Positions 1 to 9,043 of a stretch of DNA of 64,000 nt are shown in pieces (the stretch's first letter is position 1; the number at the start of each line of letters is the position of its first letter). Origin of the DNA: UBA935 sp031555615 (GTDB lineage: Bacteria > Bacillota > Clostridia > Lachnospirales > Lachnospiraceae). The notes beneath the pieces are model-generated. The model saw only the letters and a program-made list of their open reading frames with translations. It ran no database searches and had not been told where the DNA came from. Both the position numbers and the translations under genes were made by a program. The stretch lies in the NCBI GenBank assembly GCA_031555615.1, contig JAVBUF010000007.1, positions 1 through 64,000 of the forward strand. The letters run 5' to 3'.

Positions 1-93
1 GGGATAAAACTATCCCAAAGCAAGGTGGCACCGCGGAAGATTTTTATCCGTCCTTGACAGTATATTTATGATACTGTCATGGGCGGATTTTTT
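1..93 (+). promoter_or_regulatory. T-box riboswitch, 3' portion (trp leader)
   Basis: The near-invariant T-box motif AGGTGGCACCGCGG lies at 23-36, followed by a strong terminator and then trpE. T-box leaders bind an uncharged tRNA and switch between antiterminator and terminator. The specifier loop lies outside the window, so tRNA-Trp specificity is inferred from the downstream genes. A small hairpin (GGGATA/TATCCC, 1-16) precedes the T-box motif. Confidence 0.93.
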
Positions 94-94
94 G
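46..94 (+). terminator. T-box intrinsic terminator before trpE
   Basis: Bases 47-62 pair with 71-87 to form a long GC-containing stem, followed by a T-run at 88-93. It is the terminator half of the T-box switch: when tRNA is charged, transcription should stop here before trpE. Confidence 0.92.
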
Positions 95-148
95 TTTATA
101 AAATTCCTGACCAAACCACATACCGACAGACACAAGGAGGAATGATTC

Positions 149-1600
149 ATGAAAACACTTACTCTCGAAGAAGTAAAAAGCTATGCAGAGGATTATAAAA
201 TGGTTCCCATCTGTAAAACCATTTATGCAGATATCCGTACCCCCATTGAGGTTATGCGGATATTGAAGTCGGTCAGCCGTCACTGCTATATGCTGGAAAG
301 CGTGGAGGACAGCCGGAACTGGGGCCGATACACCTTTTTAGGCTATCTGCCCACCATGGAGATTACTTCGGAGGATTCCGACCCCGTCAGCCGCATCCGG
401 GAAGTACTGGCAGCCAACAAAAGTCCTAAAATCGCCGGGATGCCGCCTTTTGCCGGCGGACTGGTAGGATATTTTTCTTATGATTTTATCCAGTACAGCG
501 AACCTGCCTTGAAGTTGGATGCCGAAGACGAAGAAAACTTCAAAAATGTAGACTTAATGCTTTTTGACAAAGTAATTGCTTTTGACAATTTTAAACAACA
601 GATTTTTTTAATAGCTAATGTAGCAATTTGCCAGGAAGATCAACAACAGAAAAATCAGCAGCAGGAGGATAACTATAACAAAGCATTAAAAGAAATCAAT
701 GATATGGAAGAGCTGATCCGCAGCGGGAATCCGGTAAAGACCAATCCCCTGGTATTATCCTCCCCCTTCAAACAGCTGTTTCAAAAAGAAGAATTTTGCG
801 CAATGGTGGAACAGGCTAAACACCATATCAAAGAGGGAGATATCTTTCAGGTAGTCTTGTCAAACCGGATGGAAGCAAGTATGCAGGGAAGTCTTTTTGA
901 TGCCTACCGGGTCCTGCGAACCACCAATCCTTCCCCTTATATGTTCTATTTTAGCAGTGATGATATCGAGATAGCCGGTGCCTCACCGGAAACTCTGGTG
1001 AAACTCACCGATGATGTTTTATATACATTTCCACTGGCCGGCACTCGTCCACGGGGGAATACCGCGGAAGAAGACCGGCAGCTGGAGGAAGATCTGCTGG
1101 CCGATCCCAAGGAACTGGCTGAACACAATATGCTGGTAGACTTGGGCCGGAATGACTTGGGAAAGATCAGCCGCTTTGGTTCCGTTACTGTAGAAAAGTA
1201 TATGTCGGTGGAACGATATTCCCATGTGATGCATATCGGTTCAACTGTGCGGGGCGTGATCCGAACCGACAAAACGGCTTTGGATGCTGTCAGTGCAGTG
1301 CTCCCGGCCGGAACCCTTTCCGGTGCACCCAAGATCAGAGCCTGTGAAATTATCAATAAACTGGAAAATAACAAAAGAGGTATTTACGGTGGTGCTATCG
1401 GCTATCTGGACTTTACCGGAAATATGGATACCTGCATTGCCATCCGCATTGCCTTTGCCAAGAACGGTAAAGTATTTGTCCGGTCCGGAGCAGGGATTGT
1501 TGCTGACAGTGTGCCGGAAAAGGAATACGAAGAATGTATTAATAAAGCTAAGGCCGTTATGAATGCCCTGTGTATTGCGGAAGGAGGACTGGACCAATGA
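149..1600 (+). CDS. trpE: Anthranilate synthase component I
   Basis: Makes anthranilate from chorismate using ammonia supplied by TrpG, the first committed step of tryptophan synthesis in the cytoplasm. At 483 residues it is close to family length. The N-terminal region has the LES motif (residues 49-51), known in TrpE for tryptophan feedback binding. The C-terminal chorismate-binding domain ends with the GAGIVADSVPEKEYEE signature near residues 447-462. The ATG at 149 is preceded by AAGGAGG at 134-140. The stop overlaps the trpG start (ATGA). It is the first gene of trpEGDCFBA, under the T-box and probably also feedback control. Confidence 0.98.
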   Translation: MKTLTLEEVKSYAEDYKMVPICKTIYADIRTPIEVMRILKSVSRHCYMLESVEDSRNWGRYTFLGYLPTMEITSEDSDPVSRIREVLAANKSPKIAGMPPFAGGLVGYFSYDFIQYSEPALKLDAEDEENFKNVDLMLFDKVIAFDNFKQQIFLIANVAICQEDQQQKNQQQEDNYNKALKEINDMEELIRSGNPVKTNPLVLSSPFKQLFQKEEFCAMVEQAKHHIKEGDIFQVVLSNRMEASMQGSLFDAYRVLRTTNPSPYMFYFSSDDIEIAGASPETLVKLTDDVLYTFPLAGTRPRGNTAEEDRQLEEDLLADPKELAEHNMLVDLGRNDLGKISRFGSVTVEKYMSVERYSHVMHIGSTVRGVIRTDKTALDAVSAVLPAGTLSGAPKIRACEIINKLENNKRGIYGGAIGYLDFTGNMDTCIAIRIAFAKNGKVFVRSGAGIVADSVPEKEYEECINKAKAVMNALCIAEGGLDQ

Positions 1601-2157
1601 TTATACTGATCGACAACTATGACAGCTTTTCTTATAATCTGTATCAGCTGGTGGGCTCCTTCGGAAAAGAAGTGCTGGTTCTCCGCAATGATGAGAAAAG
1701 CCTGGAAGAAATCGAAAACTTACAGCCGGAACGAATTATTCTTTCCCCCGGCCCGGGACGGCCGGGAGATGCCGGTATCTGTGTGGCGGCAGTAACTTAT
1801 TTTGCCGGCAAAGTTCCGCTTTTGGGGGTTTGTCTGGGTCATCAGGCTATCTGTGAAGCTTATGGGGCCACGATATCCTATGCCAAAGAACTGATGCATG
1901 GTAAGCAGTCGGTTATGGAAGTGGACAATACCGGCGGGCTTTTTGCCGGATTACCGGAACAGATAGAGGGAGCCAGATACCATTCCCTGGCGGTTGCAGA
2001 ACAGACCCTTCCGGATTGCCTGCGGGTAACAGCCAGAACCAGGGATGGCGAGATCATGGCCGTTCAGCATCGGGAGCATGCTATATACGGTGTCCAGTTT
2101 CATCCGGAATCAATCCTGACACCCCAGGGACATAAAATTATTAAAAATTTTCTTTAA
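1597..2157 (+). CDS. trpG: Anthranilate synthase component II (glutamine amidotransferase)
   Basis: Hydrolyses glutamine and channels ammonia to TrpE. It is a class I glutamine amidotransferase of 186 residues with nucleophile Cys79 in GVCLGHQ and the His169/Glu171 pair in QFHPES. The ATG at 1597 is chosen because AAGGAGG lies at 1581-1587 and the encoded MIILIDNYDSFSYN start is typical of the family; a longer in-frame extension upstream has no such support. It overlaps the trpE stop by 4 bases, suggesting translational coupling of the two subunits. It could also serve folate synthesis as PabA, but the context favours TrpG. No fusion to trpD is present. Confidence 0.97.
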   Translation: MIILIDNYDSFSYNLYQLVGSFGKEVLVLRNDEKSLEEIENLQPERIILSPGPGRPGDAGICVAAVTYFAGKVPLLGVCLGHQAICEAYGATISYAKELMHGKQSVMEVDNTGGLFAGLPEQIEGARYHSLAVAEQTLPDCLRVTARTRDGEIMAVQHREHAIYGVQFHPESILTPQGHKIIKNFL

Positions 2158-2213
2158 ATTAATTGCCAAACGCAAAACGATTAGTCTGATTATGTAAATG
2201 GAGGAAGAAAAAA

Positions 2214-3221
2214 ATGATAAAAGAAGCAATTCATAAGGTGGTAAGAAAAGAGGATTTAAGTTATAATGAAGCGGAAGCAGTGATGAATGAAATCATGAGC
2301 GGCGACGCCTCTCAGATTCAGATGTCAGCCTATCTCACAGCTCTTTCCCTTAAGGGAGAGACCATTGACGAGATTACGGCCTCGGCTGCCGGCATGCGGA
2401 AGCACTGTATCCGGCTGCTCCATGAAATGGATGTTCTGGAGATTGTCGGAACCGGCGGTGACAAGTCTAATTCCTTCAATATTTCCACCACTGCGGCGCT
2501 GGTGGTATCAGCCGCCGGAGTACCGGTAGCCAAGCATGGTAACCGGGCAGCCAGCAGTCAGTGCGGAGCAGCCGATGTATTGGAAGCATTAGGGGTGAAT
2601 ATCAGTGTATCACCGGAGAAAAGCAAGAGCTTACTGGAAGAAATCGGCATCTGCTTTCTATTCGCCCAGAACTATCATATTGCCATGAAATATGTGGCAC
2701 CGGTTCGAAAGGAACTGGGGATTCGCACCGTATTTAATATTCTCGGTCCCCTGACCAATCCCGCCGGAGCCAAGATGCAGTTGCTGGGGGTTTATGATGA
2801 AGAACTGGTGCTGCCCATGGCGCAGGTGCTCTATAATCTGGGGGTGCGTAATTCCCTGGTGGTATACGGGCAGGATGGCCTGGATGAGATTTCCATGAGT
2901 GCCCCCACCACAGTGTGTGAAGTGCGGGACGGTAATTTTGAAAAATATGTGATTCAGCCCGAAGATTTCGGAATGCAGACCTATAAAAAAGAGGATTTAC
3001 TTGGCGGTACACCGGCAGAAAATGCACAGATAACCCGGGATATCTTAAGCGGTGTCAAAGGACCCAAGCGGGATGCCGTGGTGCTGAATTCGGCAGCAGC
3101 GCTTTATGCAGCCAGAAAGTCCGCCACTTTACAGGAAGCCATAAAGCTTGCAGAGGAAGTCATCGACAGCGGCCGGGCTATGGAACAATTGGAGAAATTT
3201 ATTCTACTGTCTAATCAATAG
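2214..3221 (+). CDS. trpD: Anthranilate phosphoribosyltransferase
   Basis: Transfers phosphoribose from PRPP to anthranilate. The 335-residue length is typical. The glycine-rich PRPP-binding motif GTGGDKSNSFN sits near residues 79-90, after the small N-terminal helical domain, and the KHGNRAASSQCGAADVLEALG-type region follows. A good ribosome-binding site (GGAGG at about 2201) precedes the ATG. The 56-base gap after trpG contains no visible terminator, so it is cotranscribed with the rest of the operon. Confidence 0.98.
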   Translation: MIKEAIHKVVRKEDLSYNEAEAVMNEIMSGDASQIQMSAYLTALSLKGETIDEITASAAGMRKHCIRLLHEMDVLEIVGTGGDKSNSFNISTTAALVVSAAGVPVAKHGNRAASSQCGAADVLEALGVNISVSPEKSKSLLEEIGICFLFAQNYHIAMKYVAPVRKELGIRTVFNILGPLTNPAGAKMQLLGVYDEELVLPMAQVLYNLGVRNSLVVYGQDGLDEISMSAPTTVCEVRDGNFEKYVIQPEDFGMQTYKKEDLLGGTPAENAQITRDILSGVKGPKRDAVVLNSAAALYAARKSATLQEAIKLAEEVIDSGRAMEQLEKFILLSNQ

Positions 3222-3262
3222 AAGATAATTTAAGCGGTTCTTTCAAGAAAAGGAGAATACGA

Positions 3263-4054
3263 ATGATTTTAGATACCATAGCGGCAAGTACCAGAGAAAG
3301 GGTAGCAGCAAGTAAAAGGATATTTTCCCCGGAAAAAATCCGCCGGGAAGCCGAAGAAATGAATGCCCGAACCGGATATCCATTTTACCGGGCCCTGACA
3401 GAACCGGACCTTTCCTTCATCTGTGAAGTAAAGAAAGCCTCTCCTTCAAAAGGAATCATTGCCGAGGATTTTCCCTATTTGGAGATTGCCCGGGAATATG
3501 AAGAAGCTGGGGCGGCAGCCATATCCGTCCTTACCGAGCCGGAATATTTTAAAGGCAATGACCGATATCTGAAAGAAATCGCTGCCCAGGTGCAGATCCC
3601 TGTTTTGCGGAAGGATTTCACGGTGGATGCCTACCAGATCTATGAAGCCAAGCTTTTGGGGGCTTCCGCAGTTTTGTTGATCTGTACCTTACTGGAAACC
3701 GCTGTCATCAAAGAATATCTGGCCATTTGTCAAAGCCTGGGATTATCGGCATTGGTGGAGGCCCACGATGAAGCAGAAGTAGAATCGGCATTACAGGCAG
3801 GAGCACAGATCATCGGGGTAAATAATCGGAATCTCCAAACCTTTGAGGTGGACATCACCACCAGCAGCCGTCTGCGGAAGCTGGTTCCGGATGATCGTCT
3901 GTTTGTCTCTGAAAGCGGGATTTCTGGGCCCCAGGAAATTGACCGGCTGCGAAAGAGTGGGGTAAATGGGGTGCTGATTGGTGAGACGCTGATGAGATGC
4001 AAGGACAAAAAGACAGAGATGATCCGTTTGCGAGAGGGAGGCCCGGGCCTATGA
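3263..4054 (+). CDS. trpC: Indole-3-glycerol phosphate synthase
   Basis: Closes the indole ring, converting CdRP to indole-3-glycerol phosphate. It is a TIM-barrel protein of 263 residues with the diagnostic EVKKASPSKG motif at residues 55-64 and later VLRKDF, GVNNRNL and SESGI strands that carry catalytic and phosphate-binding residues. The start has an AAAGGAG site just upstream. The stop overlaps the trpF start in an ATGA junction, so the two enzymes are separate proteins, unlike the TrpC-TrpF fusion of enteric bacteria. Confidence 0.98.
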   Translation: MILDTIAASTRERVAASKRIFSPEKIRREAEEMNARTGYPFYRALTEPDLSFICEVKKASPSKGIIAEDFPYLEIAREYEEAGAAAISVLTEPEYFKGNDRYLKEIAAQVQIPVLRKDFTVDAYQIYEAKLLGASAVLLICTLLETAVIKEYLAICQSLGLSALVEAHDEAEVESALQAGAQIIGVNNRNLQTFEVDITTSSRLRKLVPDDRLFVSESGISGPQEIDRLRKSGVNGVLIGETLMRCKDKKTEMIRLREGGPGL

Positions 4055-4662
4055 CGAAAATAAAAATATGTGGATTAACCAGACATTATGACATTTATCA
4101 TGTTAATAAAATGCAGCCTGATTACGTGGGATTTGTATTTGCCCCCGGAAAGCGCATGGTCAGAGAAGAGGCGGCACGGGATTTGCGCAGTCATCTTCAG
4201 GAAGGAATATGTCCGGTGGGAGTATTTAAAGATGCAGAGGAAGAACAGATCTTGCGGCTGGCCTATACCGGCATCATCAACATGATCCAGCTTCACGGCA
4301 CGGAGCCTCCGGATTATGTATTACGATTAAAGGAACGAATCCATACACCGGTAATAAAAGCCATCAGTGTCGGAGATGAGGAACAGGAAGCCTTAATGTC
4401 AGCCTATCAGGAAGCAGGAGTTGATTTTTTTCTGTTTGATCAGGGTGGCGGGGGAACCGGTAAAACATTTGACTGGGAAAAGATGCCCAAAACGGACATT
4501 CCCTTTTTTATGGCCGGTGGCCTCCATGCCGGGAACATTGTGCAGGCTATGGCACTGCAGCCTTATGCGGTTGACGTCAGCAGCGGAGTGGAAAGCGGTG
4601 AAAGCAAGGACGGTGCAAAAATAAAAGAAATAGTAGAAATCGTCAGAAGGAGAATAAAATAG
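4051..4662 (+). CDS. trpF: Phosphoribosylanthranilate isomerase
   Basis: Performs the Amadori rearrangement of PRA to CdRP. It is a TIM barrel of 203 residues with the N-terminal KICGLTR motif containing the catalytic Cys7, and a late GGGGTGKTFDW loop with the general acid Asp just before it. The ATG at 4051 is chosen over an upstream in-frame start because it begins the canonical MTKIKICG sequence and has GAGGGAGG at about 4034-4041. It overlaps trpC by 4 bases. Confidence 0.96.
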   Translation: MTKIKICGLTRHYDIYHVNKMQPDYVGFVFAPGKRMVREEAARDLRSHLQEGICPVGVFKDAEEEQILRLAYTGIINMIQLHGTEPPDYVLRLKERIHTPVIKAISVGDEEQEALMSAYQEAGVDFFLFDQGGGGTGKTFDWEKMPKTDIPFFMAGGLHAGNIVQAMALQPYAVDVSSGVESGESKDGAKIKEIVEIVRRRIK

Positions 4663-4664
4663 AG

Positions 4665-5849
4665 ATGGCAAAAGGAAGATTTGGTATTCATGGTGGTCAA
4701 TATATACCGGAAACACTGATGAATGAAATTATCAAATTAGAAGAAAGTTATGAGTTATATAAAAATGATAAAGATTTTAATGCGGAACTAACCTCTTTGT
4801 TAAATGAATACGCAGGGCGGCCCTCTCTTCTTTATTATGCGGAAAGGATGAGTGCCGATCTGGGCGGAGCGAAGATTTACTTCAAACGGGAAGATCTGAA
4901 TCACACCGGTTCCCATAAGATTAATAATGTTTTGGGTCAGGTGCTGTTGGCTAAAAAAATGGGCAAGACCCGGGTGATAGCCGAAACCGGTGCCGGACAG
5001 CACGGGGTGGTCACGGCTACGGCGGCGGCTCTTTTAGGACTTGAGTGTGAAATCTTTATGGGGAAGGAAGATACTGACCGGCAGGCTTTGAATGTCTATC
5101 GGATGGAATTGCTGGGAGCGAAAGTCCATCCGGTCACCAGCGGTACCCAGACCTTAAAGGATGCAGTCAACGAAACCATGCGGGAATGGGTGAGCAGAGT
5201 CCATGATACCCATTATTGTTTGGGATCGGTTATGGGGCCCCATCCTTTTCCTACCATTGTGCGGGATTTTCAAAGTGTCATCAGCCGCGAGGCCCGCAGT
5301 CAGATTTTGGAAAAAGAAGGAAAACTTCCGGCGGCGGTAGTGGCCTGTGTGGGCGGCGGCAGCAATGCCATGGGAATGTTTTATCACTTTATTGAGAACA
5401 AAGAAGTGCAGTTAATCGGCTGCGAAGCGGCCGGACATGGTCTGGAGACCCATCAGCATGCTGCCACCATCTCCAAAGGCTCCCTGGGTGTATTCCATGG
5501 GATGAAGTCTTATTTCTGTCAGGATGAATACGGTCAGATCGCACCGGTTTATTCCATCTCGGCAGGCCTGGAGTATCCCGGCATCGGCCCCGAGCACGCC
5601 CATCTTCATGACAGCAAAAGGGCATCTTATGTTCCGGTTACTGATGTGGAAGCTGTAGCGGCTTTTGAATATCTGGCCAGAACCGAAGGCATCATTTGTG
5701 CCATTGAAAGTGCCCATGCGGTAGCCCATGTCAGAAAAATTTCCGCAAATTATGACAAGAATGACAGTATTATCGTCTGTCTTTCCGGCCGGGGGGATAA
5801 AGATGTAGCAGCCATAGCACGATATAAGGGGGTAACCATTCATGAGTAA
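4665..5849 (+). CDS. trpB: Tryptophan synthase beta chain
   Basis: Condenses indole with serine to form tryptophan using PLP. It has 394 residues, is TrpB1-type in length, and starts 2 bases after trpF. The PLP Schiff-base lysine is Lys85 in NHTGSHKINN. The phosphate-binding loop GGGSNAMG lies near residue 230. It overlaps trpA by 8 bases. The protein should pair with TrpA and take indole through the inter-subunit tunnel. Confidence 0.98.
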   Translation: MAKGRFGIHGGQYIPETLMNEIIKLEESYELYKNDKDFNAELTSLLNEYAGRPSLLYYAERMSADLGGAKIYFKREDLNHTGSHKINNVLGQVLLAKKMGKTRVIAETGAGQHGVVTATAAALLGLECEIFMGKEDTDRQALNVYRMELLGAKVHPVTSGTQTLKDAVNETMREWVSRVHDTHYCLGSVMGPHPFPTIVRDFQSVISREARSQILEKEGKLPAAVVACVGGGSNAMGMFYHFIENKEVQLIGCEAAGHGLETHQHAATISKGSLGVFHGMKSYFCQDEYGQIAPVYSISAGLEYPGIGPEHAHLHDSKRASYVPVTDVEAVAAFEYLARTEGIICAIESAHAVAHVRKISANYDKNDSIIVCLSGRGDKDVAAIARYKGVTIHE

Positions 5850-6618
5850 AATAGCAAATGCATTTCAAAAGGGAAAAGCCTTTATTGGTTTTGTTACCGG
5901 CGGAGACCCATCCATGGAGATCAGTGAAAAGATCATTATGAAAATGATCGAAGCCGGTTGTGATCTGGTGGAAATCGGCATTCCTTTTTCCGATCCCATT
6001 GCCGAAGGGCCGGTTATTCAGGAAGCCAATATTCGGGCTCTGGCGGCCGGGGCCACCACCGATAAAATTTTTCAGCTGGCGGCTGGAATCCGTCAAAAAA
6101 GTCAGGTTCCACTGGCTTTTCTGACCTACCTGAATCCGGTCTTTCACTACGGTTATGACCGCTTTTTTGCCAAGTGCGGGGAAATAGGCATAGATGGTAT
6201 TATTATTCCCGATATGCCTTATGAAGAAAGAGGAGAGATCACCGAAATTGCGGCCGCCTGGGGAGTGGATGTCATTACCCTGATTGCCCCCACGTCTAAC
6301 CGCCGAATAACGGAATTGGCCGCTGCCGCCACCGGATTTATTTACGTAGTTTCTTCCATGGGTGTGACGGGGATGCGCAGTGAGATTACCACTGATCTGG
6401 CAGAAATATTAAAGACCGTTAAAGCAGCCGCGAAGGTACCTGCCGCAGTGGGTTTTGGCGTACATACTCCGGAACAGGCGGCTCTGTTTGCCGGCCAGGC
6501 CGACGGCGTAATTGTGGGCAGTGCAATCGTCAAAATAGCAGCCGAATATGGTGAAGATGCGCCCGAACAGATCTATGATTATGTGAAAAAGATGAAATCC
6601 GCCATAACAAATTTTTAA
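5842..6618 (+). CDS. trpA: Tryptophan synthase alpha chain
   Basis: Cleaves indole-3-glycerol phosphate to indole and glyceraldehyde-3-phosphate. It is a TIM barrel of 258 residues. The catalytic Glu (Glu49 in Salmonella numbering) is present as Glu44 in LVEIGIPFSDP. The position equivalent to Salmonella Asp60 reads Glu55 (PIAEGP instead of PLADGP), a conservative but notable change. It is the last gene of the trp operon. An AT-only inverted repeat at 6609-6644 follows but has no T-run, so where the transcript ends is unclear. Confidence 0.97.
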   Translation: MSKIANAFQKGKAFIGFVTGGDPSMEISEKIIMKMIEAGCDLVEIGIPFSDPIAEGPVIQEANIRALAAGATTDKIFQLAAGIRQKSQVPLAFLTYLNPVFHYGYDRFFAKCGEIGIDGIIIPDMPYEERGEITEIAAAWGVDVITLIAPTSNRRITELAAAATGFIYVVSSMGVTGMRSEITTDLAEILKTVKAAAKVPAAVGFGVHTPEQAALFAGQADGVIVGSAIVKIAAEYGEDAPEQIYDYVKKMKSAITNF

Positions 6619-6625
6619 ATTTTAC

Positions 6626-6654
6626 TTGCAAGCTTTAAAAATTTAGTGTATAGT
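6626..6654 (+). promoter_or_regulatory. Candidate sigma-A promoter of topA
   Basis: TTGCAA at 6626-6631 and TATAGT at 6649-6654 are separated by 17 bases. It lies inside the trpA-topA gap, about 150 bases before topA. The rest of the gap is AT-rich with nothing else evident. Confidence 0.6.
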
Positions 6655-6804
6655 GTAGCACGTTACCTGTTAAAATAAAATACAGTATGAAATAAGCCAA
6701 TGTGTAAAGGGTACTATTATAATATAAAGCAATATATTATAGATATATAAATATATAATTGTATTATATATAGAAGAAACACGGCAGGATGACGGGGAAA
6801 AGTT

Positions 6805-8880
6805 ATGGCAAAATATTTAGTAATTGTGGAATCACCGGCGAAGGTGAAGACCATCAAGAAGTTTCTGGGACCTAATTATGAGGTTACCGCAAGCAACGGT
6901 CATGTGCGGGATTTCCCGAAAAGTCAGATGGGAATCGACTTTGAAAATGACTATGAGCCCAAATATATTACCATTCGGGGGAAGGGTGATATACTGGCCA
7001 AATTGAGAAAAGAAGTAAAGAAAGCAGAGAAGATCTATCTGGCAACTGACCCTGACCGTGAGGGGGAGGCGATTTCGTGGCATTTATCAAAGTCACTGAA
7101 GCTGGAGGATAAGAAAGTTTACCGCATTACCTTTAATGAAATCACTAAGAATGCGGTTAAGGAATCCCTGAAAAACGCCAGAGAGATTGATATGGATCTG
7201 GTGGATGCCCAGCAGACCAGAAGGATGTTGGACCGGATGGTGGGATACCGTATTTCTCCCGTTTTATGGGCAAAGGTGAAACGGGGATTAAGTGCCGGCC
7301 GGGTACAATCGGTGGCCTTACGGATTATTTGTGACCGCGAAGAAGAAATCAATGCTTTTATTCCGGAAGAATACTGGACATTTGGAGCATCTTTTGCCGT
7401 TCCCGGCGAAAAAAAGCTGTTACAGGCCAAGTATTATGGGAATAAAGACGGTAAAGTGGCCATTTCTTCGGAAGAAGAGTTAAAGAAAATTCTCAAGGAG
7501 CTGGAAAAAGCTTCTTATGAAATAACAGAGGTGAAAAAGGGAGAACGTATTAAAAAAGCCCCTTTACCTTTTACCACCTCGACCTTACAACAGGAAGCCA
7601 GCAAGGTGTTAAATTTTTCCACCCAGAAAACCATGCGGCTGGCGCAGCAGTTATATGAAGGTATTGACATCAAAGGCAATGGAACCGTTGGTGTGATTAC
7701 CTATTTGCGTACCGACTCCACCCGTGTATCTCAGGAAGCGGAAAAAACGGCAGAAGAGTACATCGGTAAAATTTATGGTGCTGATTATGCAGCCGGAGCC
7801 GGAGTTGAAAAGAAAAGTGATAAAAAGATACAGGATGCTCATGAGGCCATCCGGCCCACCGAAATCAGTATGACACCGGCCGAACTGAAGGAATCTCTTT
7901 CCCGTGATCAGTTCGGGCTCTATCAGTTGATTTGGAAACGGTTCGTAGCCAGCCGGATGAATCCGGCTAAATATGAGACCACTTCCATCAAGATCGATGC
8001 CGGTAACCACCGCTTTACGGTAGCCGCATCCAAGGTGCTGTTTGATGGATTTATGTCCGTCTATACCCAGGACGAAGAAAAAGAAGAAAATGAAACCCTG
8101 GCCAAGAGCATCGACCGGTCAACCAAACTGGAGTTTAAGGAGTTTGATTATAAACAGCATTTTACCCAGCCGCCCCCTCATTATACCGAGGCTTCGCTGG
8201 TAAAAGCCCTGGAAGAACTGGGAATCGGGCGTCCCAGTACCTATGCTCCGACGATTACCACCATTATGGCCAGGCGCTATGTGGCAAAAGAAAATAAAAA
8301 TCTTTACGTTACCGAATTGGGCGAGGTTGTCAATCAGATGATGATCGATGCTTTCCCAACCATCGTAGATGTGAATTTTACAGCCAATCTGGAAGCCCTG
8401 CTGGATGGTGTGGAAGAAGGCAGTGTCAATTGGAAAACCGTGGTATCCAATTTTTATCCGGATTTGGATGAAGCCGTACAGGTGGCCGAGAAAGAGCTGG
8501 CAGAAGTCCAGATTGCCGATGAAGTATCGGAAGAAGTCTGTGATGTATGCGGCCGGCAAATGGTTATCAAATACGGTCCTCACGGAAGATTTTTGGCTTG
8601 TCCCGGATTTCCGGAGTGCCGCAACACCAAGCCTTATTTTGAAAAAATCGGCGTATCGTGCCCCAAGTGTGGCAAGGATATTGTTTTAAAGAAAACCAAA
8701 AAGGGCCGAAAATATTATGGTTGTGTGGGAAATCCCGATTGTGATTTTATGGTCTGGCAAAAGCCTTCACAGGAAAAGTGTCCCCAATGCGGTTCGATTC
8801 TTTTGGAAAAAGGAAATAAGCTGGTATGTGCTGACGAAAACTGCGGTCATATTCATGTAAAACAACCGGCGGAACAGTGA
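6805..8880 (+). CDS. topA: DNA topoisomerase I (type IA)
   Basis: Relaxes negative supercoils by single-strand passage. It has 691 residues. The N-terminal Toprim domain starts KYLVIVESPAKVKTIKKFLG and includes DPDREGE. The catalytic tyrosine is Tyr300 in GVITYLRTDSTR. The C-terminal 110 residues carry three Cys4 zinc-ribbon modules (CDVCG, CPKCG and CPQCG starts), as in other Firmicutes TopA. It stands alone with its own promoter, between the trp operon and codY. The topA-codY-fla/che order matches that in Bacillus subtilis, but the intervening trmFO, xerC and hslVU genes found there are absent. Confidence 0.98.
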   Translation: MAKYLVIVESPAKVKTIKKFLGPNYEVTASNGHVRDFPKSQMGIDFENDYEPKYITIRGKGDILAKLRKEVKKAEKIYLATDPDREGEAISWHLSKSLKLEDKKVYRITFNEITKNAVKESLKNAREIDMDLVDAQQTRRMLDRMVGYRISPVLWAKVKRGLSAGRVQSVALRIICDREEEINAFIPEEYWTFGASFAVPGEKKLLQAKYYGNKDGKVAISSEEELKKILKELEKASYEITEVKKGERIKKAPLPFTTSTLQQEASKVLNFSTQKTMRLAQQLYEGIDIKGNGTVGVITYLRTDSTRVSQEAEKTAEEYIGKIYGADYAAGAGVEKKSDKKIQDAHEAIRPTEISMTPAELKESLSRDQFGLYQLIWKRFVASRMNPAKYETTSIKIDAGNHRFTVAASKVLFDGFMSVYTQDEEKEENETLAKSIDRSTKLEFKEFDYKQHFTQPPPHYTEASLVKALEELGIGRPSTYAPTITTIMARRYVAKENKNLYVTELGEVVNQMMIDAFPTIVDVNFTANLEALLDGVEEGSVNWKTVVSNFYPDLDEAVQVAEKELAEVQIADEVSEEVCDVCGRQMVIKYGPHGRFLACPGFPECRNTKPYFEKIGVSCPKCGKDIVLKKTKKGRKYYGCVGNPDCDFMVWQKPSQEKCPQCGSILLEKGNKLVCADENCGHIHVKQPAEQ

Positions 8881-8960
8881 AATTAGTGTAAATTGCACTA
8901 AAAAATGTAAAAATAGGCATAATTTCCTATATAAATCAACAAAAATACCCGTTAGCGTCG

Positions 8961-8989
8961 TTGTAATATGCGGTTTCATATGATACAAT
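8961..8989 (+). promoter_or_regulatory. Candidate sigma-A promoter of codY
   Basis: TTGTAA at 8961-8966 and TACAAT at 8984-8989 are spaced by 17 bases, with an extended -10 TG at 8981-8982. It gives a leader of about 45 bases before the codY ATG. Confidence 0.62.
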
Positions 8990-9043
8990 ATGAATATTAA
9001 AGCGACAATAAGGGTATTTTTTGGCAGTATGGGAGGATTGTGG

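Noticed and set aside
946..1374. 142-codon frame opposite trpE
   Set aside because: Serine-rich antisense shadow of a well-conserved gene with no start signals.
6609..6644. trp operon terminator
   Set aside because: The inverted repeat is entirely A/T in its arms with no T-run, and it overlaps the topA promoter.
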